Positions 1 to 8,556 of a stretch of DNA of 57,507 nucleotides are shown here, piece after piece. Position numbers and translations under genes: made by a program. Numbering within the stretch: position 1 is the stretch's first letter; every line of letters starts with the position of its first letter. Origin of the DNA: Deltaproteobacteria bacterium. Lineage in GTDB: Bacteria; Desulfobacterota; Deferrisomatia; Deferrisomatales; JACRMM01. The stretch covers positions 1 through 57,507 of the forward strand of contig JACRMM010000064.1 of assembly GCA_016214985.1 (NCBI GenBank), in the 5' to 3' direction. Under the pieces are notes generated by a model. The model ran no database searches. It worked only from the letters and a program-made list of their open reading frames with translations, and had not been told where the DNA came from.

Positions 1-73
1 CGGGCCATGAAGACTCATCCTCAGCCTGTCGGTCCACTTCCATCGTTTCACTCCACGCGTGTCGTGCGACCGT

Positions 74-133
74 GGGGGACGTAAGGGCAAACGTGCATTC
101 CGCCTGCAACGCGCTTTTGCCCTTACGTCCCCC
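74..133. repeat. Perfect 18-bp inverted repeat
   Basis: Arms 74-91 (GGGGGACGTAAGGGCAAA) and 116-133 are exact reverse complements around a 24-nt loop. No gene is visible within the first 173 bases, so this could be a terminator-like hairpin, a repetitive extragenic palindrome or a mobile-element end. There is no T-tract after either arm, which argues against a simple intrinsic terminator. Confidence 0.7.
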
Positions 134-173
134 TTGGTGCTTCGCCCGCGATGGCGCCGGAGCCGCCGTGGGT

Positions 174-365
174 CTAGAGCGAGCAGCTCATGTCCTGGCC
201 GCAGCACATCGGCGACTTGATCTTGCCGTGGCCGTTCGGGCATTTCGAGATCTGCACGACCTTCCCGTCCGGGAGCTTCAAGCTGTCGTCCACGAGGGGG
301 GCGTTGCACTTCCCGCACGTTGCATTGACGCTCATGCCGCACTTCGAACACGTGTACGTCGCCAT
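174..365 (-). CDS. Small zinc-ribbon-like protein
   Basis: A 63-aa protein dominated by cysteines: C6-x2-C9, C17-x2-C20, C42, the pair C54-C55 and C61, with a CCGQDM motif near the C-terminus. The spacing suggests a compact zinc or iron-binding knuckle fold. Small conserved hypothetical proteins of this type occur in anaerobic deltaproteobacteria, but I know of no assigned function. The ATG at 365 is supported by an AAAGGAG ribosome site about 6 nt upstream. It lies alone at the end of the minus-strand accessory block, followed by no recognisable partner. Confidence 0.8.
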   Translation of the reverse strand: MATYTCSKCGMSVNATCGKCNAPLVDDSLKLPDGKVVQISKCPNGHGKIKSPMCCGQDMSCSL

Positions 366-680
366 GGGGCTCTCCTTTGTGTGAGGCCGCGGGGGAACTG
401 GCCTGCCGAAGCGGTCGCTCCTGGCGACCGCGGGCTGCTCCGCCCCAGCCGCGGGGCACCAGTTCGATGGTTCTTTCTTGCCAGGAATGTGGGCGGTGTC
501 AAGGAGGGCGCGGCAGGACTCTCGGGAGCACGCAGACTGCCCAGGGGTGCGGCGCACGGGATCTCTCCGGTTCCTGACGGCGCCCAGGGGGAGGCAACGG
601 GCGGGCTCGAGAGGGCGCGGATCCGCTCGGCGGGAAGTGGCTTGGGGACGAAGTGGCTTGGGGACTGTCCCCAAGCGGCC
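366..680. other. Intergenic stretch ending in repeat element
   Basis: No coding sequence could be supported here. Its right end carries a tandem pair of the 15-mer AAGTGGCTTGGGGAC (635-649 and 651-665) and the palindrome described separately at 657-675. Confidence 0.6.
635..675. repeat. Dispersed GGGGAC repeat, copy 1
   Basis: AAGTGGCTTGGGGAC occurs twice in tandem (635-649, 651-665), and the second copy runs into the palindrome CTTGGGGACTGTCCCCAAG at 657-675 (8-bp arms, 3-nt loop). It belongs to the same family as the elements near 10.57, 12.43, 12.51, 12.62-12.72, 18.14 and 21.23 kb, and lies directly against the 3' end of the 681-1070 gene. Confidence 0.75.
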
Positions 681-1070
681 CTATCTGACGAAGGGATCAG
701 CACTCCGGAGGGCCGCTTGAAGTGCAGCCAAGCGATCCGCTCTCGGATTCTGGTTCATTGCTCGGCGACAACCTTCTGCCAGAACATTCAAGCCCGCATG
801 GGGCACGAACATATGCGGTCCCCTCAATTTGCCCAATAGGTTCTGCACCTCGGGGTCCGCATCGGGATTGACCACCTGCCAAATCTCCGGCCATTGCGCA
901 TTGGATTTCTGCAGATCGACAACCTGAGCCATTACTTTGGCCGCTGTCACGCCCTGTCGCCGTGCGCTACGTGCGCCACCGCGGATCGGTCCCTTGGAGG
1001 TCCCCTTCGACGTGATCCCCAGCCACCGCTTGAACCATGCCACGATGCCCACTTGACCTCCGTTCGGCAT
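681..1070 (-). CDS. Hypothetical protein
   Basis: A 129-aa protein I do not recognise. It starts with a short basic segment (WFKRWLG near residue 10, then Lys/Arg/Gly-rich) followed by an apparently helical domain with conserved-looking Trp and Pro residues (WPEIWQVVNPD) and ends near the repeat at 657-675. The ATG at 1070 is preferred over the longer upstream frame because the preceding residues look non-coding. A start closer to the WFKRW segment is possible. It follows the 1183-1605 frame on the same strand with a gap of about 110 nt and may be the last gene of that run. Confidence 0.4.
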   Translation of the reverse strand: MPNGGQVGIVAWFKRWLGITSKGTSKGPIRGGARSARRQGVTAAKVMAQVVDLQKSNAQWPEIWQVVNPDADPEVQNLLGKLRGPHMFVPHAGLNVLAEGCRRAMNQNPRADRLAALQAALRSADPFVR

Positions 1071-1182
1071 TCGGTTGGTACTGCCATCCGACTGACTGCA
1101 AAGGGCGAGACCCTCTCGCCGTCCAACTCGCGGCTGAGGCCGCTCTCCCATTAGACTCAGGGAAGCCGGACGAGATCGACCG

Positions 1183-1605
1183 CTACTTCCTGGCCCACTC
1201 GTCCGCGACAGGATGTCGACGGATATTCCCTTGGACCGCCTGTGTCACCACCCCCTTCGTCCAAAATCTCGTGCCGCCTGGAATGTTCTCCGTCGTGTAC
1301 TCGAACGCCTTGTCGAGCCGTACCACGCACAGCCCCGACTGGAACTGCCCCATGGCACGTGAGAAGTTTCGGCCCTGAATGAACACTACGTCATAGACGC
1401 CGTCCGGAATCCCATGCAGCTGGGCCTTCTGCGAGGGGCCCACATAAAACGCCCTTCGTAAATCACCGTCTCGTTGCACCAGTCGGGCCACGAACCCCCG
1501 GGCGTCACGGTTGTCGACGTAGAAGCTGTGAGGCCCCGTCGGCCCTCGCTGTTCCACGAGCTCGCCGTTCGCCAGAGGGGCTTCCTCAGACAAGCCTCTC
1601 GGCAA
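1183..1605 (-). CDS. Probable extracytoplasmic domain of upstream membrane protein
   Basis: A 140-aa frame overlapping the end of the 1586-2356 gene by 20 nt in another phase. It begins with a TTG and no good ribosome site. The middle (FYVGPSQKAQLHGIPDGVYDV) and the following QFQ.. and AFEYTTE segments resemble beta-rich domains that follow a single transmembrane helix in other bacterial proteins (recalled pattern). Because the upstream frame ends just after a transmembrane helix, the simplest reading is that the two frames were one gene now split by a frameshift near 1590-1605. Separate translation by stop-start coupling is the alternative. No enzymatic motif is visible. Confidence 0.5.
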   Translation of the reverse strand: MPRGLSEEAPLANGELVEQRGPTGPHSFYVDNRDARGFVARLVQRDGDLRRAFYVGPSQKAQLHGIPDGVYDVVFIQGRNFSRAMGQFQSGLCVVRLDKAFEYTTENIPGGTRFWTKGVVTQAVQGNIRRHPVADEWARK

Positions 1606-2356
1606 GACCGACAGGAGCTAGAGCTTCGAGGCTCCCAGATGCGGGGTGCGACGCGGCTTCGCGAGTCCGACCTTTCAGTCCTACGGCCAGGAAGCCTGCC
1701 AAGATCACTGCCCCCCAAACGCCGATCGTGCCCCGAACGCGCCCCACCGGTCTTTCGCTCCTACTCACCTTCGTTAGGTTGGGACGATGTTCCACAGACG
1801 AGGTCATCCGTTGGTGTTCGGCCCATCGCCTCAGAAGCCGGCCTTGAACCAACTCGGGCATTTCACCCATCACGTGGAGGTTGACAACGTCGTCTTCCAA
1901 CATCCCCGTCACCCGAACCACTGCTGCCGGATTCGCACGTGCAAAGGCCTCACAGAACTTTGTGATCACCTCCGGAGGATTACCAAGAACCGGACGCGCC
2001 TCACTGTCGCCCACTGCGATCTGAAAGATGGGCAAAGGGACTCCCCGTCGGTCAGGAAGCCTCTGTGCGCGAGCGGCCAAGGCCCACAGGTTCCGAAGTC
2101 TCTGCTGGAACGCCGAGGAGAAATCGCCATGGAAGTCCGCGGTGGGGGCTTCCCCGCGCACGGCCCGTAAGACGATCGTCCCGCTGCCGTCCGAGTACTC
2201 GGCAGCCAGTTCGCGGCATACGCGAACAAACTCTGCCGGACCTTCGCCGGCGATCACATCGAGACGGCCTCTGGCGACGCTGAACCGCAAGATCATGGCA
2301 CACCAGCGGAAGGACATGAGCCCCGGCCGTACCCGTCGCCCATCACCAATCTCCAC
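1586..2356 (-). CDS. Hypothetical C-terminally membrane-anchored protein
   Basis: A 256-aa protein with a soluble N-terminal region of about 200 residues and a single hydrophobic helix around residues 213-230 (GVWGAVILAGFLAVGL). It begins with GTG two bases after the helicase stop, so it is probably translationally coupled. Internal ATGs at 2317 and 2296 are alternative starts, and the sequence from MILRFSV looks like the true fold start. I do not recognise the cytoplasmic domain. Its place directly after the helicase suggests a membrane component of the same module (inference). The frame ends soon after the helix and may continue in 1183-1605 through a frameshift. Confidence 0.55.
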   Translation of the reverse strand: MEIGDGRRVRPGLMSFRWCAMILRFSVARGRLDVIAGEGPAEFVRVCRELAAEYSDGSGTIVLRAVRGEAPTADFHGDFSSAFQQRLRNLWALAARAQRLPDRRGVPLPIFQIAVGDSEARPVLGNPPEVITKFCEAFARANPAAVVRVTGMLEDDVVNLHVMGEMPELVQGRLLRRWAEHQRMTSSVEHRPNLTKVSRSERPVGRVRGTIGVWGAVILAGFLAVGLKGRTREAASHPASGSLEALAPVGLAERLV

Positions 2357-2357
2357 C

Positions 2358-5300
2358 TCACCCCGCCACCACCTTCGCCTCCTGGAACAGCTCGGCCGGC
2401 ATCGCGTGCCGCAGCCGCCAGACGATTCTCATCGGCCTCTCTCCCTCGTGGCGCGAGTAAGTGACCGGCCCGAGGAACCGGTACGGCATCGTCTCTCCTC
2501 GACCGTCCTTCTTCCTCTGCCTCACGAACATGAGGACGTGGCTGCCTTCCCGTTCGTGGTTCACGTAGCGGCGGCCCGTGGGCGAGTCCGCCCTTGTGAC
2601 GCTCTGTGACTCCCAGTGGAACTCGGTGGGCGAGATCGGGTAGTCGTCGTAGCGCGTCGTCGCCGAGTACTCCTTCTCCGACTTCTCGAGCGTCACGAAG
2701 AACAGATCAGACCGCGAGGTCTGGTCGTAGTGGACTCCCTGCCGCATCTCCAGGAGCCGGCCATTGGCCGTAATGCCGAACGCGGCCAGGATCTCGTAGA
2801 GGGCGTAGGTGCCGTGTACCTGGAGCGGGACGGGCTGGCCTGGGTCGAGGGGGTAGACGGCCGTGCGGCTCCGATCGGCCAGCACTTCTAGGAGCTCGAG
2901 GAACTCGGCGCGCATCGCTGGCTCGGCCCAGAGCTCGGCCAGTGCGTCCCCGAGTTCGGCGATCGGCCGCTTTCGATGGCCCAGGGCGGCGAACAGCATG
3001 AGCTGGAGCCGGCCCTCCCGGGCATCCGGAGAACTCGGCGCGGGCGGCGCGTCCGGCGAGAGCCACTCCTGCCAGCGGTCTAGGCGCTCGGGATCGTCCA
3101 CGTGGAGGAGCCGGCCAAGAGCCTTGGCGAGCTCGGCCTCCTTGGGTCCCGTTGGCGGCGTCGGGAGCCCCGCCGCGCGCCGCAGCGCGGTCCAGCAGCT
3201 TGTCGCCGCGGCCCGCGGGTAGACCTCCTCGAGCTCCACGCCGGCCTGCGCAAGGAAAGCGGCGAGGCCCACGTCGCCGAGGCTCCGCAGGTCCTCCACC
3301 AAACCCTTCTGGCCGAGGCCAAGAGCGGCTTTGACATTGGCCAGCACGGCCTCCCGGGCCAGCCGGTCGAGCTGCAGGGAGCAGCCGGGGGGAAGGAACG
3401 GGAACTCGGCCTCCACCTGCTTCGAGAAGTCCCGCCGCGTGCCGCCCAGGATCGCCCGGTACTTGAGGTCGAAGCGGAACTTCCGGTGGGCGTTGCCGAT
3501 GAAGTCGAGGACAAGGAGAGATCCCTTCCCCGGCGCCCACCGAAGCCCGCGCCCTAACTGCTGGAGGAAGACCGTGGCACTCTCCGTGGGGCGCAGGAAG
3601 AGGACCGTGTCGACCTCGGGCAGGTCCACGCCCTCGTTGAAGAGGTCGACGGAGAAGACCACCTGGAGCCGGCCGTCCCGCAGATCCCGGAGGGCCTTCC
3701 GGCGTTCGTCGCTTGGAGTGTCGGCGTGAATCGCCACGGCGGCCACGCCCGCATCGGTGAAGCGGCGCGCCATGAAGATCGCGTGGTCGATACCGGCACA
3801 GAAACCGAGCGCCCGCATCCTGGCCGGGTCGGCGACCCGGGCCTTCACCTCCTGGAGGATCCGCGCGGCTCGGCTGTGGTGGCCGGTGTAGAGCCTTTCG
3901 AGCTCTGCCAGATCGTACCGGCCCCGAGTCCACCCAATGCCCGAGAGGTCGGTCCCGTCGTGGACGCCGAAGTAATGGAACGGGCACAGGAGCCCCTGAT
4001 CCAGCGCCTTCCAGAGCCGCAGGTCCGCCGCCACGCGGCCGTCGAACCACTGGAGCACGTCTTGGCCGTCGGTACGTTCCGGAGTGGCGGTCAGCCCCAG
4101 GAGCACCCTCGGCGAGAGCGTCCGCAGGAGCGCGTCGTAGCTTGGGGCCGCGGCGTGATGGAACTCGTCGACGATCACGACGTCGTAGGCGTCGGAACGG
4201 AGCCCCGCGAGGCGCTCGGCGCGAAGGGATTGGATCGACGCGAAGACGTGGCGGCCCGCCTCGGGCCGGGCGCCGCCGACCAGGAGCTCGCCGAAGCTGC
4301 CGTCGCCCAAGACCACCTGGAAGACGGCCCGGCTCTGCTGGAGGATCTCCTCCCGGTGGGCCACGAAGAGGAGGCTCGCCTCGCCCCGCTCGCGACGCAG
4401 GCGCGCGTAGTCGAAGGCCGCGACCCAGGTCTTGCCGGTGCCGGTGGCGGCCACGACCAGGTTCTTCCAGTGCCCGCGCTGCCGCTCGGCGTCGAGCCGC
4501 TCGAGGATCTCTTGCTGGTGGGCTTTGGGCGCCACGTCGATTCGAATATCGACGGCTGTGTCCCGCCCCCGCCCACCACCCGCCTGAAGCCGCAAGGCCC
4601 GCTTCAGGCGCTCGCGGTCGACCGATGGATCGTAAGGCTGGAACTCTAGCTCGGCCCAATACTGGTCGAACACGGCCCGGAACCGCGCGACGATTCCGGA
4701 GTTGTCAGTCTCGCTTGCTCGGACGTTCCATTCGAGGCCGTCGACCAGCGCCGTGCGGGAAAGGTTGGAGGAGCCTATATAGGCGGTTGAAAGCCCTTCG
4801 GCACGGTGAAAGAGCCATGCCTTGGCGTGGAGTCGGGTCTGGTCGGTCTCGTAAGACACCTTGACCAGCGCACCGAGTCGGCAGAGCTCGTCGAGGGCCC
4901 TCTGCTCGGTGGCGCCCGTGTACACCGTGGTGAGGATCCGCAGGTCCCTGCCGGACTGCAGGAACTCCGTCAACGCGTCACGGATCACCTGGAACCCGGT
5001 CCACCGGACGAACGCGCAGAGGAGGTCGACTCGTTGGGCGCTCGCCAACTCGCTCGCCACAGCGCGGCCGATCCCTTGGTCCCGGTGGCCGTTCACGAGG
5101 AGGACGCTCGACCGCAGCGGGATCACGGGGCGCGCCGGCGGCTGGTTCGCACCCAGATCCTCGGACGGCCTCACCAGATGGAGCAGCAAACGGCCGGGCT
5201 CGACGACCGCGTCGCCCTCGATCACCGGGTAGGCCGTGGAGTGCTTCAGGAAGTCGAGCAGCCGGTTGGCGAGCCCGATCTGCGCCGCAACCTGCTCCGC

Positions 5301-5537
5301 GCCCTCGCCCGGGACGGAGCGAAACGCGCCGAGGAGGTGTCGCCCCACGTAGCGGGCGAGGACCTCGGGCGCCCCCTCGCCGTCGAGGTCGCGATGGCCG
5401 GCGCCCCAGCCCCGGGCCTCGAGGCGGGCCAGCGCCTCCCCGAGCTCTCGGGTGACGAGATCCTCGTAGAGCCCCGGCAGAAGCTCTCGGCCCCCGGGCC
5501 CCTCTTCAGCGCCCCCCCGCCGCCTGCCGTCACCCAC
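2358..5537 (-). CDS. PLD-nuclease/SF2 helicase fusion, DUF3427 type
   Basis: A 1059-aa protein. Residues about 145-300 form a phospholipase-D-like nuclease domain with HAK (237-239) and GSSN (255-258). An SF2 helicase core follows: Walker A ATGTGKT (364-370), Walker B variant DEFH (457-460), GLTATP (481-486) and motif VI QLGRGLRW (660-667). The last 350 residues match the architecture of DUF3427 proteins (GTYALYEILAAFGI and the RYVNHEREGS segments). Such proteins are linked to defence islands and are expected to translocate on and cleave nucleic acid. The GTG start overlaps the NUDIX stop by 8 nt (GTGGGTGA), so the two are translationally coupled. The membrane-protein frame follows at once. 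Confidence 0.9.
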   Translation of the reverse strand: MGDGRRRGGAEEGPGGRELLPGLYEDLVTRELGEALARLEARGWGAGHRDLDGEGAPEVLARYVGRHLLGAFRSVPGEGAEQVAAQIGLANRLLDFLKHSTAYPVIEGDAVVEPGRLLLHLVRPSEDLGANQPPARPVIPLRSSVLLVNGHRDQGIGRAVASELASAQRVDLLCAFVRWTGFQVIRDALTEFLQSGRDLRILTTVYTGATEQRALDELCRLGALVKVSYETDQTRLHAKAWLFHRAEGLSTAYIGSSNLSRTALVDGLEWNVRASETDNSGIVARFRAVFDQYWAELEFQPYDPSVDRERLKRALRLQAGGGRGRDTAVDIRIDVAPKAHQQEILERLDAERQRGHWKNLVVAATGTGKTWVAAFDYARLRRERGEASLLFVAHREEILQQSRAVFQVVLGDGSFGELLVGGARPEAGRHVFASIQSLRAERLAGLRSDAYDVVIVDEFHHAAAPSYDALLRTLSPRVLLGLTATPERTDGQDVLQWFDGRVAADLRLWKALDQGLLCPFHYFGVHDGTDLSGIGWTRGRYDLAELERLYTGHHSRAARILQEVKARVADPARMRALGFCAGIDHAIFMARRFTDAGVAAVAIHADTPSDERRKALRDLRDGRLQVVFSVDLFNEGVDLPEVDTVLFLRPTESATVFLQQLGRGLRWAPGKGSLLVLDFIGNAHRKFRFDLKYRAILGGTRRDFSKQVEAEFPFLPPGCSLQLDRLAREAVLANVKAALGLGQKGLVEDLRSLGDVGLAAFLAQAGVELEEVYPRAAATSCWTALRRAAGLPTPPTGPKEAELAKALGRLLHVDDPERLDRWQEWLSPDAPPAPSSPDAREGRLQLMLFAALGHRKRPIAELGDALAELWAEPAMRAEFLELLEVLADRSRTAVYPLDPGQPVPLQVHGTYALYEILAAFGITANGRLLEMRQGVHYDQTSRSDLFFVTLEKSEKEYSATTRYDDYPISPTEFHWESQSVTRADSPTGRRYVNHEREGSHVLMFVRQRKKDGRGETMPYRFLGPVTYSRHEGERPMRIVWRLRHAMPAELFQEAKVVAG

Positions 5538-5940
5538 CCTGCGCCGCCTTGTGCCGGGAGCAAGCCGCTTGCAGGAACTCCACCGTAGGCAGGTCGGCGG
5601 GCGCGAACTCGTACGCCCCCATCTCCTCCGGCCGCACCCACCGGACCTCGTCGTGGTCCCGCAGCTCGAACTCCCCAGCGACGTGCGCGACCCGGTAGCT
5701 CAGAAGCTCGATGGATATGTGGGGGTAGTGGTGGACGTGGGAGACGAGGAACTCGCCGATCTCGGCGGCGATGCCGAACTCTTCGTGAAGCTCCCGAGCC
5801 AAGCAGTCCCGCGGATCCTCCCCGTCCTCGATCTTGCCTCCGGGGAACTCCCACAGGCCGCCGAGTCGAGCGCCCTGGCGGCGTTTGGCGATCAGGATCT
5901 GCCCGCCCCGATCAAGGACGGCGGCCGTTACTCGAACCAT
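5530..5940 (-). CDS. NUDIX hydrolase, MutT-like NTP pyrophosphohydrolase
   Basis: A 136-aa protein with a fully canonical Nudix box (GX5EX7REUXEEXGU) at about residues 35-57, with EDGEDPRDCLARELHEEFG at its core. It should hydrolyse (deoxy)nucleoside triphosphates or damaged nucleotides of the 8-oxo-dGTP class. The ATG at 5940 fits the family start and has an AGGG site upstream; longer versions add an unrelated leader. Its last 8 nt overlap the helicase GTG, so the pair is one transcription-translation unit. A nucleotide hydrolase coupled to a PLD-helicase suggests a signalling or nucleotide-control role in defence rather than general housekeeping (inference). Confidence 0.88.
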   Translation of the reverse strand: MVRVTAAVLDRGGQILIAKRRQGARLGGLWEFPGGKIEDGEDPRDCLARELHEEFGIAAEIGEFLVSHVHHYPHISIELLSYRVAHVAGEFELRDHDEVRWVRPEEMGAYEFAPADLPTVEFLQAACSRHKAAQGG

Positions 5941-6129
5941 GAGAACCCTCGCTGAAATCGAGCATCTCGCGACTGGTGCCTCCGGAAGACCCCCGCAAGG
6001 CGACCCGCTCTCCCCACGGGCCGCCAACTACGGTCTGCCCAGCCTGCCCCACCCTTGGCGGATTCCTGGACGGTTTCCCTTGTCCCTAAGTGTCGCCCGT
6101 CCCCAGCGGTGCCCCCCCAACCCAGCAAG

Positions 6130-8391
6130 CTATTGCGGCTTCTTGTTTAGGAGTAGGGGGGCCTTTGGGAGGTGCTTATCCTCAGTCCAGACATCGAAGC
6201 TAATCAGATCCCCCCTGCCAAGATGCGTGTAGTACAGGTATTCCGGAACGAAATCAGCCAGATCAAGAATGTTACGCGCAACCTTCTCTAGTTCGGGCGG
6301 GAGGCATGAAAGCACTGCGTCCTTGCAGGATTCAAACGCACTCGCCCGTGAGCCCCTGAACATCGACTCAGTTTGCCACTGCGGCCGAATCTTATGATAC
6401 TTTGACCCATCGAATTTGTCGTAACAGATCCCTGCCTGCTGCAGTCTAAGCCTCATGTCTTCGAATAGCGCAGTCCTCATGTTGTGACTAATGAAACTAG
6501 CCCAGTTGGGGTGGACCGCAGTCATGCTGGCGTAGGAAAGATTACCAAGAATGCGAGCGCTCAAATATAGGCTCTTTCTAACAGTGATTGGCAAGAAAGT
6601 CGCCAATACAGAGATACTTCCAGCTTCGAAGAACGCTTGGGCAATCGTGTGCTCCCGGCCGTATATTGGTGCGGTACTGCAGCACTGCAGTATCACAATC
6701 GGAACTCGTATCTGGTTCTCAACTAAGAAAGGACCCGTAAGGGTCTGGGTCCCCATCTGAATTGTAGACCCGTCTGCACCTTCCGCGTAATCTCCATGGC
6801 TATCTATAATTAGGAGCTCTGGTTGGTTTTCATGCACTGCTCTCGCGAACTCGTGCAAATTAGTACAGACCTCAAACCTTGCCGGACTTCCACGTTCCCT
6901 TGCCTGGTCTCTATTGGTTTCGAACGCGGAAAGAACGGCCGCGTCGTCGGGGGCACCGCATACCACTAAGGCTTTGGTTAGAATCTCACGACTGACGCTG
7001 AACTCCACGACTGAATTCAAAGAGTACTGCGCCATTATGCTGGCGAGGGGGGTTTCGGGGAGTCTGCATACATCGCACAAGAAGGCTAATGGGACGCCGT
7101 TGATTCTCAGCCATTCGATGGGCAGATCTGAAATAGCTACAACTTGATCGGCGTAGCCGTATAGGTACTCCATGATCGAGTCTGGGTATATCGACCGCGC
7201 TTCGTCTCCGAATCGGTGGAGATTGCGCAGGACATTCCTAACATTTGCAGTCCTCTTGTAATTTGACAACTCAAAAGGATGCAGCCAAGTGTTTAATGAT
7301 GCTCCTTTCATGGGCATTCGTAGATATGGCGATAGACTGAAGGAAGAATGAAGATATCCCATGTTGTCAATGAACTCGACACGGTTGGCATTTAGCTGAA
7401 CGGCAGCGGCGAACGTGGCTAGATCCTCGTTGGTTGCTCCACGTGGGTTCAGCTGAACCACGTAGTTCGTAGTATTTTGCTCGGCAGTAAGCCCCTTGTA
7501 ACACCAATTCAACAGCCGTTTAGACGCAGTCTTCTCTTTCCGTGCTTGGTCGATTTGTTGCCGGATCCGCTTTGGCGGGTGATATGGGACCGAAAGAACT
7601 ACTGGCGGCCTGGACCTGGAGTAATCTCTACCTTCGTATTCCAGCCCCCTGAGGAACTCCGCCCACGCACTAACTTTCACGCAAGAGTCGACCAAAGAGG
7701 TCGCTCTCTTGGAGTGATCCGTCGTCTCAAACTTTGGCGCAAAGCGGCGACTTGGATAATCGAGTTGGTTTAGTGTCATGTAGTTAATTCGGCAAGGCCT
7801 AAAATCGGAAAGGGAGACTTCCTCTCTCTCCCGGGGGGATCCAAGGTGTTCCTTCAGTAGGTCTAGCGCTTCTCCAATATCCTTAGACAGTTCATCGCTG
7901 CACCAAGGCACCAATTTCTCATGTATCTCCTGGCGGAACTCTACTATTTTAGACAAGAACTCGTGCGTGTTTTCGAATAAGAAGGCCCTATAATAATCAT
8001 CGTCTCTGATTCTGTCTCGCACCTCTCCATGTTTGGAGCTTACAAGACATTTTGTTGGTACCTGGCGCAATAAGTCTAATGGTTCTGTGTTTGTCGAGTT
8101 AAACAGATAGACGTTTAGCGGAGAGTCGCAAAATGCTCCGAGTTCCACGCGCTCTGCAACAGAGTCGGTGTAACAGACCCTAAGGGTCACCGGTTGCTTA
8201 ACGTTCCTTACCACAGACGTGAAATAGTGTTCTTCTGGAAAGAGACACTGGAAGAGGTCTCTCGGAAGAGTCGCTACAAGGGATAGTGTCACATCATCAA
8301 GGGAATCTGGTGGGGAAAGGGCAATCTCGTCCCGGTCGGCAATAAGGTAGTACGCAATGGGTGGGAACGTCGCCCTCCTCGGAACGTACAT
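6130..8391 (-). CDS. Caspase-like (CHAT-type) cysteine protease, orphan architecture
   Basis: A 753-aa protein. Residues about 470-640 resemble a CHAT/caspase-fold protease: a strand ending in LLIIDSHGDY gives His532, and VILQCCSTAP gives Cys571 in the position of the CHAT VVLSACETA motif. The roughly 450-residue N-terminal region is not recognisable to me and has no TPR array, unlike the CHAT subunits of type III CRISPR. The gene is visibly richer in A+T than both flanks and uses codons such as ATA, AGA and TTA freely, so recent transfer is likely. The ATG at 8391 has no good ribosome site. CHAT proteases usually act as triggered effectors; here the trigger is unknown. Confidence 0.75.
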   Translation of the reverse strand: MYVPRRATFPPIAYYLIADRDEIALSPPDSLDDVTLSLVATLPRDLFQCLFPEEHYFTSVVRNVKQPVTLRVCYTDSVAERVELGAFCDSPLNVYLFNSTNTEPLDLLRQVPTKCLVSSKHGEVRDRIRDDDYYRAFLFENTHEFLSKIVEFRQEIHEKLVPWCSDELSKDIGEALDLLKEHLGSPREREEVSLSDFRPCRINYMTLNQLDYPSRRFAPKFETTDHSKRATSLVDSCVKVSAWAEFLRGLEYEGRDYSRSRPPVVLSVPYHPPKRIRQQIDQARKEKTASKRLLNWCYKGLTAEQNTTNYVVQLNPRGATNEDLATFAAAVQLNANRVEFIDNMGYLHSSFSLSPYLRMPMKGASLNTWLHPFELSNYKRTANVRNVLRNLHRFGDEARSIYPDSIMEYLYGYADQVVAISDLPIEWLRINGVPLAFLCDVCRLPETPLASIMAQYSLNSVVEFSVSREILTKALVVCGAPDDAAVLSAFETNRDQARERGSPARFEVCTNLHEFARAVHENQPELLIIDSHGDYAEGADGSTIQMGTQTLTGPFLVENQIRVPIVILQCCSTAPIYGREHTIAQAFFEAGSISVLATFLPITVRKSLYLSARILGNLSYASMTAVHPNWASFISHNMRTALFEDMRLRLQQAGICYDKFDGSKYHKIRPQWQTESMFRGSRASAFESCKDAVLSCLPPELEKVARNILDLADFVPEYLYYTHLGRGDLISFDVWTEDKHLPKAPLLLNKKPQ

Positions 8392-8556
8392 TTCAGCCGC
8401 TCACGGTTTGGGCACGGCCGCGCAAGGCCGGGCCGCGGGTAATTCCGCGCGCGCGGGTGGGACGCTGGTGGTTCCGCAGTTCTTGAGAGATCCCTCGAGG
8501 AAAGACCCCGGGAATCTTCGGACCGCCGAGGAGGACGTTGGGTCCTATTTGACTAC

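Noticed and set aside
2707..4659. A 650-codon minus-strand frame inside the helicase gene
   Set aside because: Different phase of the helicase gene; Arg/Pro/Gly-rich nonsense.
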